Positions 8,980 to 17,429 of a DNA stretch of 64,000 nucleotides are shown here, piece after piece. The stretch is from UBA1765 sp045629945 (lineage in GTDB: Bacteria > Fibrobacterota > Fibrobacteria > Fibrobacterales > Fibrobacteraceae): contig JAZQSE010000033.1 of the NCBI GenBank assembly GCA_045629945.1, positions 62,001 to 126,000 of the forward strand. The letters run 5' to 3'. Positions within the stretch are counted from its first letter, which is position 1. Each line of letters opens with the position of its first letter. The position numbers and the translations under genes were made by a program. The notes under the pieces were generated by a model that saw only the letters and a program-made list of their open reading frames with translations, made no database searches and was not told the DNA's origin.

Positions 8980-10677
8980 ATGAAATTGGAAACTTATGAT
9001 TTTAATTCAATAGGTTGTGAGTTAGCTGGTCAGGCAAGCAGAGGAAAGAATTGGCCTGTTGTTTATCTGATTCATAACGCACATGAGATGTACGTTGGAG
9101 AAACCAATAGTTTTCAAAATAGATTTAGACAGCACCTAGATAACCCAGAAAGGTCTTCGTTAACAACCATTTCTTTTATTGATGACGAAGAGTTTAACAA
9201 GTCAGCAATTCTTGATATTGAACAGGGACTCATACGTTTATGTGGTGCCGATGGAAAATTTGTTTTGCAAAATAAAAATGCCGGACAATCCGGGATGCAC
9301 AACTATTTTCAGCGAGAAAAATACGAGAAGAAAATTCCAAAAATTTGGGAAGAACTGTCCAAAGCAAAACTGACAAGTCATACATATAATGAACTTGTCA
9401 ATTCAAATCTGTTTAAATATTCCCCGTATACTACTCTAACAGAGGAACAGAACGATGTTTGCTATAGTGTAATGAAGCAAATTCTTGAATCCTTGCAAAA
9501 TGGCAAATCAGGAACATCAATAGTTTATGGTTCTGCGGGAACAGGAAAAACAATCGTTGCAATCAATCTTGTCTATACGCTCACAAATATACTGTTAATG
9601 AATGTTGATGACGATATAGACGAATCGGACAAATGGCAAAAACTGATAAAAGAGTGGAAAACGTATGTTAGTGGTAGAGGTTTGCCCCAAATCGCATTCG
9701 TCGTTCCAATGCAATCTTTGAATGCTACATTAAGAGACGTTTTTTATGATGTCGGAGGGACGCAAATGCAAAAAATTGTAATATCCCCATACAAGATTGC
9801 AAAGGCAAAATACGACATTGTCATCGTTGATGAATCACATCGGCTAAAGAAAAGAAAAGCTCTTGCAGGTGGGTTCGAATTTAAAAAGTTTGATGAATGT
9901 TGTCAATCGCTTAAATTGGCTCCCGCAACATCCAATCAATTAGAATGGATTGTGCGACAGAGTCGTCATAGGGTTCTGTTTTATGACCCGTCTCAATCAA
10001 TCAAACCCGCTGACATCAATCCAACAGAATACAATAATGTTATTCAAGGTACATTCATCCAGCGGAACTCTTTACAATCACAAATGCGATGTCTTGGTGG
10101 TAGCGATTATATTGACTATATAGAATCCATATTTAATTTGGAAAATGTTCAAAAGAAAGATTTTGGCGATTACGATATAAAGGTTTTTGACGATGTTGAG
10201 CAAATGGTCCAAACAATCAAAGCGAAAGATCGTGAAATAGGACTTTGCCGGAATCTTGCGGGATATGCCTGGAAATGGATTTCAAAAGGCTACACACCCC
10301 AACAGATTCTGCAACAACATTTGTATGATATAAAGATTGACTCCTACCAATATTATTGGAATACAACGGATAAAAATTGGATATTGACTCCCAATGCCGT
10401 GAACGAAGTTGGCTGCGTTCATACATCGCAAGGCTACGATCTGAATGTAGTTGGATTGATTTTTGGAAATGAAATTGATTGGGACGAACGCCGGAATTCT
10501 TTCATAATCAATAAAAAAGAATTCTACGATACTAAAGTCAAGATGAATTCGCCAGACCTTCAAATTCAACAACACATTAAAAATGCTTACAAGGTGATGA
10601 TGACCCGTGGTATTAAAGGCTGCTATATGTATGCCTGCAATCCTGGTATGAAAAAGTTCCTAAAGAAATGGTTCTAA
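8980..10677 (+). CDS. GIY-YIG nuclease fused to DUF2075 (SF1 helicase-like) ATPase
   Basis: Residues about 26-110 form a GIY-YIG endonuclease domain: VYLI (28-31), YVGET (38-42), RFRQHL (48-53) and a likely metal-binding Glu at 81 (LDIEQGLI). The rest is a DUF2075 ATPase with Walker A GSAGTGKT (184-191), Walker B VIVDESHRLK (D284, E285) and superfamily-1 C-terminal motifs (VHTSQGYDLNVVGLIFG, KVMMTRGIKGCYMY). The product is expected to be an ATP-driven nucleic-acid enzyme. It is the last gene of the operon with the TPR-zincin and MazG-like proteins. Fusions of this kind occur in mobile and defence islands. The exact substrate is unknown. Confidence 0.85.
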   Translation: MKLETYDFNSIGCELAGQASRGKNWPVVYLIHNAHEMYVGETNSFQNRFRQHLDNPERSSLTTISFIDDEEFNKSAILDIEQGLIRLCGADGKFVLQNKNAGQSGMHNYFQREKYEKKIPKIWEELSKAKLTSHTYNELVNSNLFKYSPYTTLTEEQNDVCYSVMKQILESLQNGKSGTSIVYGSAGTGKTIVAINLVYTLTNILLMNVDDDIDESDKWQKLIKEWKTYVSGRGLPQIAFVVPMQSLNATLRDVFYDVGGTQMQKIVISPYKIAKAKYDIVIVDESHRLKKRKALAGGFEFKKFDECCQSLKLAPATSNQLEWIVRQSRHRVLFYDPSQSIKPADINPTEYNNVIQGTFIQRNSLQSQMRCLGGSDYIDYIESIFNLENVQKKDFGDYDIKVFDDVEQMVQTIKAKDREIGLCRNLAGYAWKWISKGYTPQQILQQHLYDIKIDSYQYYWNTTDKNWILTPNAVNEVGCVHTSQGYDLNVVGLIFGNEIDWDERRNSFIINKKEFYDTKVKMNSPDLQIQQHIKNAYKVMMTRGIKGCYMYACNPGMKKFLKKWF

Positions 10678-10910
10678 TCCAAATGATGCATCCCAAAAAA
10701 GTCCAATCGAGAAAGCAGTACAAAATAATCTCGAAGTCGTAAAGACTGCGGACTCAATATCGCTTTGCGAATTAGGCTCATTTTATGAACGATTCCCGCA
10801 TCGGCAAGCCATTGGATTGCTGTTTCAAATTCTTTAGCCCGAGCTCCCGACCGAATCGCTCCATAAACAAAAATCCACACAAAAACACCCGAACTTTGAT
10901 ATTTGCCCAT
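10678..10910 (-). pseudogene. remnant of a DUF4143 AAA-family ATPase
   Basis: A minus-strand frame contains YGAIRSGARAKEFETAIQWL followed by ADAGIVHK, which matches the C-terminal DUF4143 region of the large AAA-type ATP-binding family. The tail (DYFVLLSRLDFFGMHHLD) resembles the family's FKLFLLDVGLL segment but is altered, as if frameshifted. The Walker ATPase half is absent; upstream there is only non-coding DNA. It ends back-to-back with the DUF2075 gene (3' ends adjoin). I read it as a decayed neighbour rather than an expressed small protein. Confidence 0.7.
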
Positions 10911-11031
10911 TTTTCAGCAGATTTATTTTAATCAAAAATCAACATATTTGCTACTGGATTTTTTGAGTTATCTGCGACATTACAGAAAAGAATAAGCGGT
11001 TTAACCCAAAGTTTTTTTTTGGGGGGGTGGC

Positions 11032-11177
11032 AGAAACCTTTGACGCTCGGCTATGCCAACTCGCACAAGTGCGGTTGTCGCTGCTCTCGCTTGTGGGGTT
11101 TTAAAGAAACCTTTGGCGCTCGGCAATGCCAACTCGCACAAGTGCGGTTGTCGCTGCTCTCGCTTGTGGGGTTTTAG
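11032..11177. repeat. 73-bp tandem repeat, two copies
   Basis: Bases 11032-11104 and 11105-11177 are nearly identical, with about three mismatches. Each unit holds an inverted repeat, CAACTCGCA-CAAG-TGCGGTTG. A run of about 9 T followed by 7 G lies just upstream (11011-11027). No coding frame is convincing across it. Confidence 0.85.
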
Positions 11178-11247
11178 GGGCTTTTGCCCCTAGGGGAGAG
11201 GGTGGAGAGCAACGGAGTGCGAACCAGGGAGAAACTTCTCCCTTTTT
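11175..11247 (+). terminator. two hairpins, the second terminator-like
   Basis: TAGGGGC-TTTT-GCCCCTA (11175-11192) is a perfect palindrome. AGGGAGA/TCTCCCT (11226-11243) is followed by a T run, which fits an intrinsic terminator read on the plus strand. Together with the T/G homopolymer tract and the 73-bp repeat, they fill the gap between the ATPase remnant and the outer-membrane protein gene. Confidence 0.5.
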
Positions 11248-11255
11248 AATTTTCC

Positions 11256-11261
11256 TATATT
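11256..11261 (+). promoter_or_regulatory. -10 box TATATT
   Basis: TATATT lies 34 nt before the ATG at 11296, within CCTATATTTTAGCGGG. The same motif precedes many genes here. No clear -35 element is seen because the terminator-like hairpin overlaps that position. Confidence 0.45.
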
Positions 11262-11295
11262 TTAGCGGGAGTTCGGGTGAACTTTGGAATTTTTT

Positions 11296-12714
11296 ATGAA
11301 GTTTTTGCCTTTTTGGTTTGTTTTTCTTTTGTTTTGTTTTGGTTATGGCTTTGCTCATTTGGAAAGGGAGCAGGGGCATTTTCGGATTGCAGATTCAAGT
11401 GGTTTGAGTTTTATTGCTTTTCGGGTGACGGCGTATGATTCTGTTTCGGTGACTTCTTTTGAAAACGCAGATACGCATGTGGATAATGAATTTGTGGGGC
11501 GTTTGCGTTATTTTGGAAAACTTGGTTCGGATTTTACTTTTAACGGTTTGATTCAAGTAGCGAACGATAAAACGAATAGAGATATTCCGCCGCATTTTTA
11601 TGACCCTTATGATGGCTTTCCTTATAATAGACAGTCTGGTTCAAATAGAACTTGGGATATTTTCCGCTTGTCAATGAAATATGATTTGCCTTTTGCAACC
11701 CTTTTGGCTGGTATTGATTATTTGCAGGTGGGAGTGGCTAAAAGGAATCATGTGATTTTGCGTGGCGATGAGTCGCGTTTCAGACCTTGGCAAGATTCTA
11801 GTTTCCGTTTGCAGATTCCGGCACCAACACCTTATTTTGGTTACGAGTTTAAAGTTGGACCTTTGAGTTATAGCCAGTATGCAGCAAAACTTTATCACGA
11901 AAAAGATTTGGGTAAGTATATGCATACGCATAGGCTTGAATTTGATTTGCCTTTTGATATTCAATTCGGACTTTCTGAAGTTATTTTGTATGGTTCTACT
12001 ACAGAACCGGCTGGCTCAAACCCAAATCATGATGGCGATAGTACCGGGCGCGAGTTTGAATGGAGTTATGTGATTCCTTTTATTCCGTATGCGTTTGAAG
12101 AACATTTTCATGGAGATAAGGATAATAACGCTTTGGCGTTTGATGTGAGCGTTAAAACGTTAAGGAATTGGGAGTTTTATGGTGAACTTCTTTGGGATGA
12201 TATGAAGTCTCCAACGGATATGTTTGATGATTCCTGGTGGGGAAATAAATGGGCTTCTAGTGTCGGGGTTTTGACAAAACAACGACTTGGGAATTTTTTT
12301 CTTACTTGGAATTTAGAATATACGCGCATTGAACCTTGGGTTTATTCTCACCATAAAGGGAGTGGTTATAATTACACAAGTTATGGAGAAGGTTTAGGAA
12401 GCGATCTTGGACCAAATGCTAGTGAATTATATTCTTCGCTTTTATTAGAATGGAAAATTCTTGCACTTAAACTTCATGCTTCTAGTGTGGCTAAAGATTC
12501 TGCTTTTGGTTCTTCTTTCTTTGATATTCACACTCCAGATTCTCCTATTGATAAAGAGTTTTTGAATGAGGATACGACTAAGCGGTATTTGGAACTTGGG
12601 GTTGAATTGTCTGTTTTCCCAACGAGTTTTCTCTGGTTACGAATGGCGGCAATGTTATATCGCGAAGATTATGAAGGCTATCGTTTAGAATGTAGCGGCG
12701 GAATTTCATGGTAA
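11296..12714 (+). CDS. outer-membrane beta-barrel protein, possibly Wzi-like
   Basis: The 472-residue protein has a signal peptide (FLPFWFVFLLFCFGYGFA) and then many alternating amphipathic strands rich in aromatic residues, ending in a C-terminal strand that finishes with Trp, as outer-membrane barrels often do. The segment LRNWEFYGELLWDDMKSP recalls the YG-x-hydrophobic-DD motif of Wzi-type capsule assembly proteins, but the match is only suggestive. ATG at 11296 is chosen over TTG at 11284 because GGA lies 7 nt before it and the signal peptide starts there. The gene is followed 19 nt later by proA, with no evident functional link. Confidence 0.65.
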   Translation: MKFLPFWFVFLLFCFGYGFAHLEREQGHFRIADSSGLSFIAFRVTAYDSVSVTSFENADTHVDNEFVGRLRYFGKLGSDFTFNGLIQVANDKTNRDIPPHFYDPYDGFPYNRQSGSNRTWDIFRLSMKYDLPFATLLAGIDYLQVGVAKRNHVILRGDESRFRPWQDSSFRLQIPAPTPYFGYEFKVGPLSYSQYAAKLYHEKDLGKYMHTHRLEFDLPFDIQFGLSEVILYGSTTEPAGSNPNHDGDSTGREFEWSYVIPFIPYAFEEHFHGDKDNNALAFDVSVKTLRNWEFYGELLWDDMKSPTDMFDDSWWGNKWASSVGVLTKQRLGNFFLTWNLEYTRIEPWVYSHHKGSGYNYTSYGEGLGSDLGPNASELYSSLLLEWKILALKLHASSVAKDSAFGSSFFDIHTPDSPIDKEFLNEDTTKRYLELGVELSVFPTSFLWLRMAAMLYREDYEGYRLECSGGISW

Positions 12715-12733
12715 TTTTTTTAAAGGAACTTTT

Positions 12734-13993
12734 ATGGATTCATTACAGAATTTAGCGGATGTTTTGGCTAGTCAGGCAAGGAGTGCTTCCGGGAATTTGC
12801 GGACTTTGTCTGAAGATTCTAGAAAAGCGGTTCTTCTTCGAACCGCAGAACTTTTGCGTGAAAAGAAATCTGAAATTTTTGAAAAGAATCGCTTGGATTT
12901 AGAAAATAACAAAGGGAAAATTTCAGATGCTATGTTAGATCGCCTGACTTTGAATGAAGCAAGGTTAGAAGCTATGGCTCGTGGAGTAGAAGAGATTGCG
13001 GAGTTTCCTACTCCAATTGGTAAGGTGCTTGAAAAAAGAACTCTTGCCAATGGAATCGATATTTCTCGTGTGGCGGTGCCAATTGGGTCTGTTTTCTTTA
13101 TTTATGAAAGTCGCCCAAACGTGACGATTGATGGAGCTGCTCTTTGTTTTAAGGCGGGGAATGCTGTTATTTTGCGAGGCGGTAAAGAATCTATTTATTC
13201 TTCTAGTATTTTGGCTGAAATTTTTAGAATGGCACTTCGTGAAAATGGTGTTGATGAAAATGCGGTTCAGCTAGTTGAAAATCCAGACCATGCTTTAGTT
13301 TCACTTTTATTGCAAAAGAATAATGAAATTGATTTGGTGATTCCGCGTGGCGGAGAACGCTTGATTCGGGCAGTTGTTGAACAGAGTAAAATTCCTGTAA
13401 TCAAACATTTTAACGGTATTTGTCATGTTTATGTCGATAAGTCTGCTGATATGGAAAAGGCTCTTTCGATTGTAATGAATGCTAAAACCCAGAGAACTGG
13501 TGTTTGCAATGCAATGGAAAGTCTTTTGTTGCATAAAGAACTTTCTGATGAAAATGTAAATCGCATTGTAAAATCTCTTCAAGAAAAAGGTGTTGAACTT
13601 TTTGGCGATGCTTATGCATGTGCGCGCGTGCCGGGCGTTATTGATATTGGTGAAGAATCGAATTATCGGACAGAATATTTAGCGTTAAAAGCGAGCGTTC
13701 GTTTTGTAGATTCCGTTGAACAGGCTTGCGAACATATTGAAAAGTATTCAAGTCGCCATACAGAAGCGGTTGTCGCTGAAGATGTTTCTGTTCAAGATTA
13801 TTTTATTCAGAATGTAGATTCCTCTAGCGTGATGGTGAATGCTAGTACGCGTTTTGCCGATGGAGGAGAATATGGTCTTGGCGCAGAAGTCGGAATTTCA
13901 ACAGATAAACTTCACGCTCGAGGCCCAATGGGTGTTGAAAGTCTTTGCACCTACAAGTGGATTTTGCGTGGTAATGGACAAGTGAGAGGTTGA
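12734..13993 (+). CDS. proA: glutamate-5-semialdehyde dehydrogenase (gamma-glutamyl phosphate reductase)
   Basis: This is the second step of proline synthesis: NADPH-dependent reduction of gamma-glutamyl phosphate to glutamate 5-semialdehyde in the cytoplasm. The 419 residues match the usual length. Typical family segments are visible: PIGSVFFIYESRPNVTIDGAALCFKAGNAVILRGG (about 115-150), the catalytic-Cys region KTQRTGVCNAMESLL (about 250-265) and the C-terminal FADGGEYGLGAEVGISTDKLHARGPMG. AAGGA precedes the ATG. No proB lies nearby. The stop overlaps the region just before hisI. Confidence 0.97.
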   Translation: MDSLQNLADVLASQARSASGNLRTLSEDSRKAVLLRTAELLREKKSEIFEKNRLDLENNKGKISDAMLDRLTLNEARLEAMARGVEEIAEFPTPIGKVLEKRTLANGIDISRVAVPIGSVFFIYESRPNVTIDGAALCFKAGNAVILRGGKESIYSSSILAEIFRMALRENGVDENAVQLVENPDHALVSLLLQKNNEIDLVIPRGGERLIRAVVEQSKIPVIKHFNGICHVYVDKSADMEKALSIVMNAKTQRTGVCNAMESLLLHKELSDENVNRIVKSLQEKGVELFGDAYACARVPGVIDIGEESNYRTEYLALKASVRFVDSVEQACEHIEKYSSRHTEAVVAEDVSVQDYFIQNVDSSSVMVNASTRFADGGEYGLGAEVGISTDKLHARGPMGVESLCTYKWILRGNGQVRG

Positions 13994-13995
13994 TT

Positions 13996-14343
13996 GTGAA
14001 CTTTGACGAACTTATTAAAGAGATAAAATTTGACGTAGAATTTGATGGCGTAAAACTTGCCCCGGCGATTGTTCAGGATGCTGAAAAAGGTGATGTGCTG
14101 ATGATGGCCTGGATGAATGAAGAGGCTTTACGCCGCACTCATGAATGTGGTGAAATGGTGTTTTGGAGCAGAAGTCGTAAAGAGTATTGGCATAAAGGCG
14201 ATACAAGTGGCAATGTAATGACTGTTGTGGAATGGGCTACTGATTGCGATAGCGATGCTTTATTATTTAAAGTAAAAATGCAAGGACCACAGGTGGCTTG
14301 CCACACAGGAGCGAGGAGTTGCTTTTTTAAAAAGCCAGAATAG
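13996..14343 (+). CDS. hisI: phosphoribosyl-AMP cyclohydrolase
   Basis: This enzyme opens the adenine ring of PR-AMP in histidine synthesis. At 115 residues it is the stand-alone HisI form, not fused to HisE. Conserved segments are DVLMMAWMNEEALRRT, FWSRSRKEYWHKGDTSGN and the metal-binding DCDSDALLFKV, with CHTGARSCFF at the end. I place the start at GTG 13996 because GAGAGG lies 6 nt upstream; TTG 13990 would leave no room for a ribosome site. It lies 2 nt after the proA stop and is probably cotranscribed. Confidence 0.95.
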   Translation: MNFDELIKEIKFDVEFDGVKLAPAIVQDAEKGDVLMMAWMNEEALRRTHECGEMVFWSRSRKEYWHKGDTSGNVMTVVEWATDCDSDALLFKVKMQGPQVACHTGARSCFFKKPE

Positions 14344-14387
14344 CTGAGTTTTAAAGGTTTTTTGCAGAAAAGAACGCTGTATCTTTT

Positions 14388-14414
14388 TTGGAAAAATTCA
14401 ATCTTTTCTATATT
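14388..14414 (+). promoter_or_regulatory. promoter of aspS
   Basis: A TTGGAA -35 box (14388-14393) and a TATATT -10 box (14409-14414) are separated by 15 nt. The expected transcript start is about 25 nt before the aspS ATG, leaving room for the GAGG ribosome site at about 14435. Confidence 0.55.
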
Positions 14415-14447
14415 TCGGACGCAAATTTTATTTTGAGGTTTTCTGTT

Positions 14448-16232
14448 ATGAAGAAACGTACGCACAATTGTGGCGCTTTGCGCTTAGAAAATGTGGGTGA
14501 AAAAGTTACTCTTTCAGGTTGGGTTGACCGTCGTCGTGATTTAGGTGGCGTTATTTTTGTCGATTTGCGTGATAAGTATGGCAAAACTCAAGTGGTGTTT
14601 GACCCAGAACGCAATGCTGAAGTTCATAAAATTGCTGACCAGCTTCGCAACGAATATGTGATTACCGTTTGTGGTGAAGTTCAGAAACGCCCGGAAGGCA
14701 TGACAAACGATAAGCTTGCTACAGGCCAGATTGATGTAAAGATTGATGAAATTGAAATTTTGAATGCATCAGAAAACCCTCCGCTTGCTATTAATGACCC
14801 GAAGGAAGAATGTAAAGAAAATGATGACTTGCGTTTGCGTTATCGTTATTTGGATTTGCGTCGCCCATGGATTCAGAAGAATTTGATTTTGAAAAGCAAG
14901 TTCTTGAAAGAAGTTTATGCGTTCTTCTATAATAATGAATTTGAAAACATTGAAACACCAGTTCTTTGTAAAAGTACTCCGGAAGGTGCTCGCGATTACT
15001 TGGTCCCAAGCCGTGTGAACGCTGGTAAGTTCTATGCTTTGCCTCAAAGCCCGCAACAGTACAAGCAGCTTTTGATGATTGCCGGTATGGACCGTTATTT
15101 CCAAGTGGCAAAGTGTTTCCGCGATGAAGATTTGCGTGCAGACCGCCAACCAGAATTTACTCAAATTGACGTTGAAATGTCTTTTGTTGAACAAGACGAT
15201 GTTATGGGTTTATTTGATCGTTTTGTAACAGAAGTTCTTGGTAAAGTATGGAATTTCGAACCACCTAAAAACATCCGCCGTATGCAGTATGCAGAAGCTA
15301 TGTTAAAATATGGTTCCGACAAACCAGATTTACGCTTTGATTTAGAAATTCATGATGTTTCTGAAATTGGCGCTCAAAGTGAATTTGGTGTATTTAAAAA
15401 TGTGGTAAATGCTGGTGGTAAAATCCGCGGTATTGCTGCTAAAGGTTGCTTAGATTTTACTCGCAAGCAAATTGATGATTTGACTAATTATGTTGGTCGC
15501 TATGGGGCTAAAGGCCTTGTTTGGATGCGCGTAAAAGAAAACAATGAGGTTGAAACTCAGGTTGGTAAGTTCTTTACTACAGAACAACTCAATGCTTTAC
15601 GTGACGCTGTTGGCGCAGAAAATGGCGATATGATGTTCTTTATTGCTGGCCCAGAAAAAACAGCAGCCACCGCAATGGGACAACTTCGCTTGGAAATTGC
15701 TCGCATTAAAGGTCTTTTAGATCCAAACCGTCGTGAATTTGTATGGATTACTGAATTCCCAATGTTTGAATACAGCGAAACCGAAGGCCGCTACATGGCA
15801 ATGCACCACCCATTTACAAGTCCAATGCCAGAACATTTGGAAATGATGCTTTCTGGTAATTTAAAGGATTGTAAAGCTCAGGCTTATGACCTTGTTTTAA
15901 ATGGTGTTGAAATCGGTGGCGGTTCTATTCGTATTCATAATCCAGAAGTTCAAGAAAAGGTTTTCCGCTTGCTTGGCTTAACAGAAGAACAAGTTCAAGA
16001 AAAGTTTGGCTTCTTTGTAGATGCGTTTAAGTTTGGCGCACCTCCACATGGCGGTCTTGCTTTCGGTTTAGACCGTATTGTGGCTACAATGGAAGGTCAG
16101 GAATCTATTCGTGACTTTATTGCTTTCCCGAAAAATACAAGTGCTTCTAGCCCAATGGACCAGAGCCCGAGTGAAGTGGATTTGCAGCAATTGCAAGACA
16201 TTCACATTTCGGTGAACTTAGGCAAAAAGTAA
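14448..16232 (+). CDS. aspS: aspartyl-tRNA synthetase
   Basis: This class II synthetase charges tRNA-Asp. At 594 residues it has the bacterial-type layout: an N-terminal OB anticodon-binding domain (SGWVDRRRDLGGVIFVDLRDKYG), the class II core with motif 2 (FRDEDLRADRQPEFTQID), an inserted GAD domain (about 290-420) and motif 3 (GLAFGLDRIVATM). The ATG at 14448 fits the family's N-terminus (MKKRTHNCGALR) and follows GAGG; an upstream TTG in frame would overlap the promoter. A strong terminator follows, so it is a single-gene transcript. Whether it also acts on tRNA-Asn cannot be judged from sequence alone. Confidence 0.98.
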   Translation: MKKRTHNCGALRLENVGEKVTLSGWVDRRRDLGGVIFVDLRDKYGKTQVVFDPERNAEVHKIADQLRNEYVITVCGEVQKRPEGMTNDKLATGQIDVKIDEIEILNASENPPLAINDPKEECKENDDLRLRYRYLDLRRPWIQKNLILKSKFLKEVYAFFYNNEFENIETPVLCKSTPEGARDYLVPSRVNAGKFYALPQSPQQYKQLLMIAGMDRYFQVAKCFRDEDLRADRQPEFTQIDVEMSFVEQDDVMGLFDRFVTEVLGKVWNFEPPKNIRRMQYAEAMLKYGSDKPDLRFDLEIHDVSEIGAQSEFGVFKNVVNAGGKIRGIAAKGCLDFTRKQIDDLTNYVGRYGAKGLVWMRVKENNEVETQVGKFFTTEQLNALRDAVGAENGDMMFFIAGPEKTAATAMGQLRLEIARIKGLLDPNRREFVWITEFPMFEYSETEGRYMAMHHPFTSPMPEHLEMMLSGNLKDCKAQAYDLVLNGVEIGGGSIRIHNPEVQEKVFRLLGLTEEQVQEKFGFFVDAFKFGAPPHGGLAFGLDRIVATMEGQESIRDFIAFPKNTSASSPMDQSPSEVDLQQLQDIHISVNLGKK

Positions 16233-16237
16233 AATCA

Positions 16238-16266
16238 AAAATCTCCCGAGAGGGAGATTTTTTTTG
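16238..16266 (+). terminator. intrinsic terminator after aspS
   Basis: An AATCTCCC/GGGAGATT stem with a GAGA loop is followed by eight T, starting 6 nt after the aspS stop. Confidence 0.9.
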
Positions 16267-16397
16267 TGGATGCTTTTTAAAAATTAAAAAGTTGCATTTT
16301 TGATTTTTTGCGGATTGAATAAAAATTGAGTGTGCGTGATATCAGGGTAAACATTTCTTTACACAATCTCTTTGCGAATTTTAAGTGTTTTTGATTG

Positions 16398-16403
16398 TAT
16401 ATT
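16398..16403 (+). promoter_or_regulatory. -10 box TATATT, 6 nt before a start codon
   Basis: TATATT is separated from the ATG at 16410 by only six bases, so the transcript would begin at or next to the start codon. TTGCGA at 16372-16377 is a possible but distant -35 (20 nt). Confidence 0.5.
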
Positions 16404-16409
16404 CAGAGT

Positions 16410-17393
16410 ATGCAACTTTCTTCTGGGCTTGATTTTATTGGTGATATCCATGGGCATGTAGAATGCCTTTCTCGTTTACTATTGAAAATGGGGTATAAAG
16501 AAAGTAAAGCAGGATTTTTTCACCCAGAAGGTAGACAAGTTATTTTTCTTGGTGACTATATCGATAGAGGTCCGGATTCTAAAGCAGTTTATCGTTTAGT
16601 GCGTTCAATGGTTGAAGCAGAAAATGCAATTGCTTTACTTGGAAACCATGAATTGAACGCTCTTGCTTTTTGGACAAAACGTCGTGAATTAAAACCGGAT
16701 AAAGACTTTTATTATAGAGAACATTCTTTTAATAAAGTGATGATTCATGCAGAAACGATAACTTCGTTTCACACGGCAAATGGTGGAAAAGGTAAAGCGG
16801 AATTCGAAGAAATGCTTGAATTTTTTAAAACGTTACCGCTTTATTTAGAAACCGAAAAATTCAGGGCAATGCATGCTTGTGCGGATTTAGAATGTATAGA
16901 AATGCTAAAGAATGCAGGCGTTCATAATTTATCAGATGAAGATGTTTTGCATAGAGCGTTAGATGAATCGGGCGATTTATTTTTACCGGTTGATATGTTA
17001 TTGAAAGGCCCTGAAATGGAACTTCCTGAAGGCATAACATTCAGAGATAGTGAAAATGTTTTGCGTTATAAAACAAGAATTACCTGGTGGAAAAATCCAT
17101 TGTTAGCTTCACTAGATGAACTTTCTTTACAACCAGGCATTAAATTGCCAGAAGCTCCTGTTCCGGAATCTGTCCGGCAAAGGAAATTTTATGGCGAAAA
17201 TGAACGGCCCGTATTTTTTGGGCATTATTGGTTAGAAGGCTCTCCTTATTTATTCAGAGAAAATGTTTGTTGTTTGGATTTTAGCGTAGCCTCTCGTTAT
17301 CGCAGAGGAAAGTTAGCTGCTTATCGCTTTGATGGTGAACAAAAACTTTCTGCTACTAAAATAGTGTATTTTGACCCACTTGAAGAATATTGA
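16410..17393 (+). CDS. metallophosphoesterase (Ser/Thr phosphatase / ApaH-like)
   Basis: The calcineurin-like phosphoesterase signature is complete: GDIHGH (about 11-16), GDYIDRGPDS (about 48-57) and LLGNHE (about 80-85), with a later histidine motif (FFGHYW). The family includes diadenosine tetraphosphatases and protein phosphatases. The 327-residue length and the insertion between the motifs do not pin down the substrate. ATG 16410 is chosen because the phosphatase fold begins right after it. No ribosome site is visible, which fits the leaderless arrangement suggested by the -10 box 6 nt upstream. It stands alone between aspS and pyrD. Confidence 0.88.
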   Translation: MQLSSGLDFIGDIHGHVECLSRLLLKMGYKESKAGFFHPEGRQVIFLGDYIDRGPDSKAVYRLVRSMVEAENAIALLGNHELNALAFWTKRRELKPDKDFYYREHSFNKVMIHAETITSFHTANGGKGKAEFEEMLEFFKTLPLYLETEKFRAMHACADLECIEMLKNAGVHNLSDEDVLHRALDESGDLFLPVDMLLKGPEMELPEGITFRDSENVLRYKTRITWWKNPLLASLDELSLQPGIKLPEAPVPESVRQRKFYGENERPVFFGHYWLEGSPYLFRENVCCLDFSVASRYRRGKLAAYRFDGEQKLSATKIVYFDPLEEY

Positions 17394-17429
17394 TTTTTTA
17401 AGAAACATTCTTTTTACTAATTTATAGTT

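Noticed and set aside
11032..11177. CRISPR array
   Set aside because: Only two head-to-tail 73-bp units without spacers; this is a simple tandem duplication.
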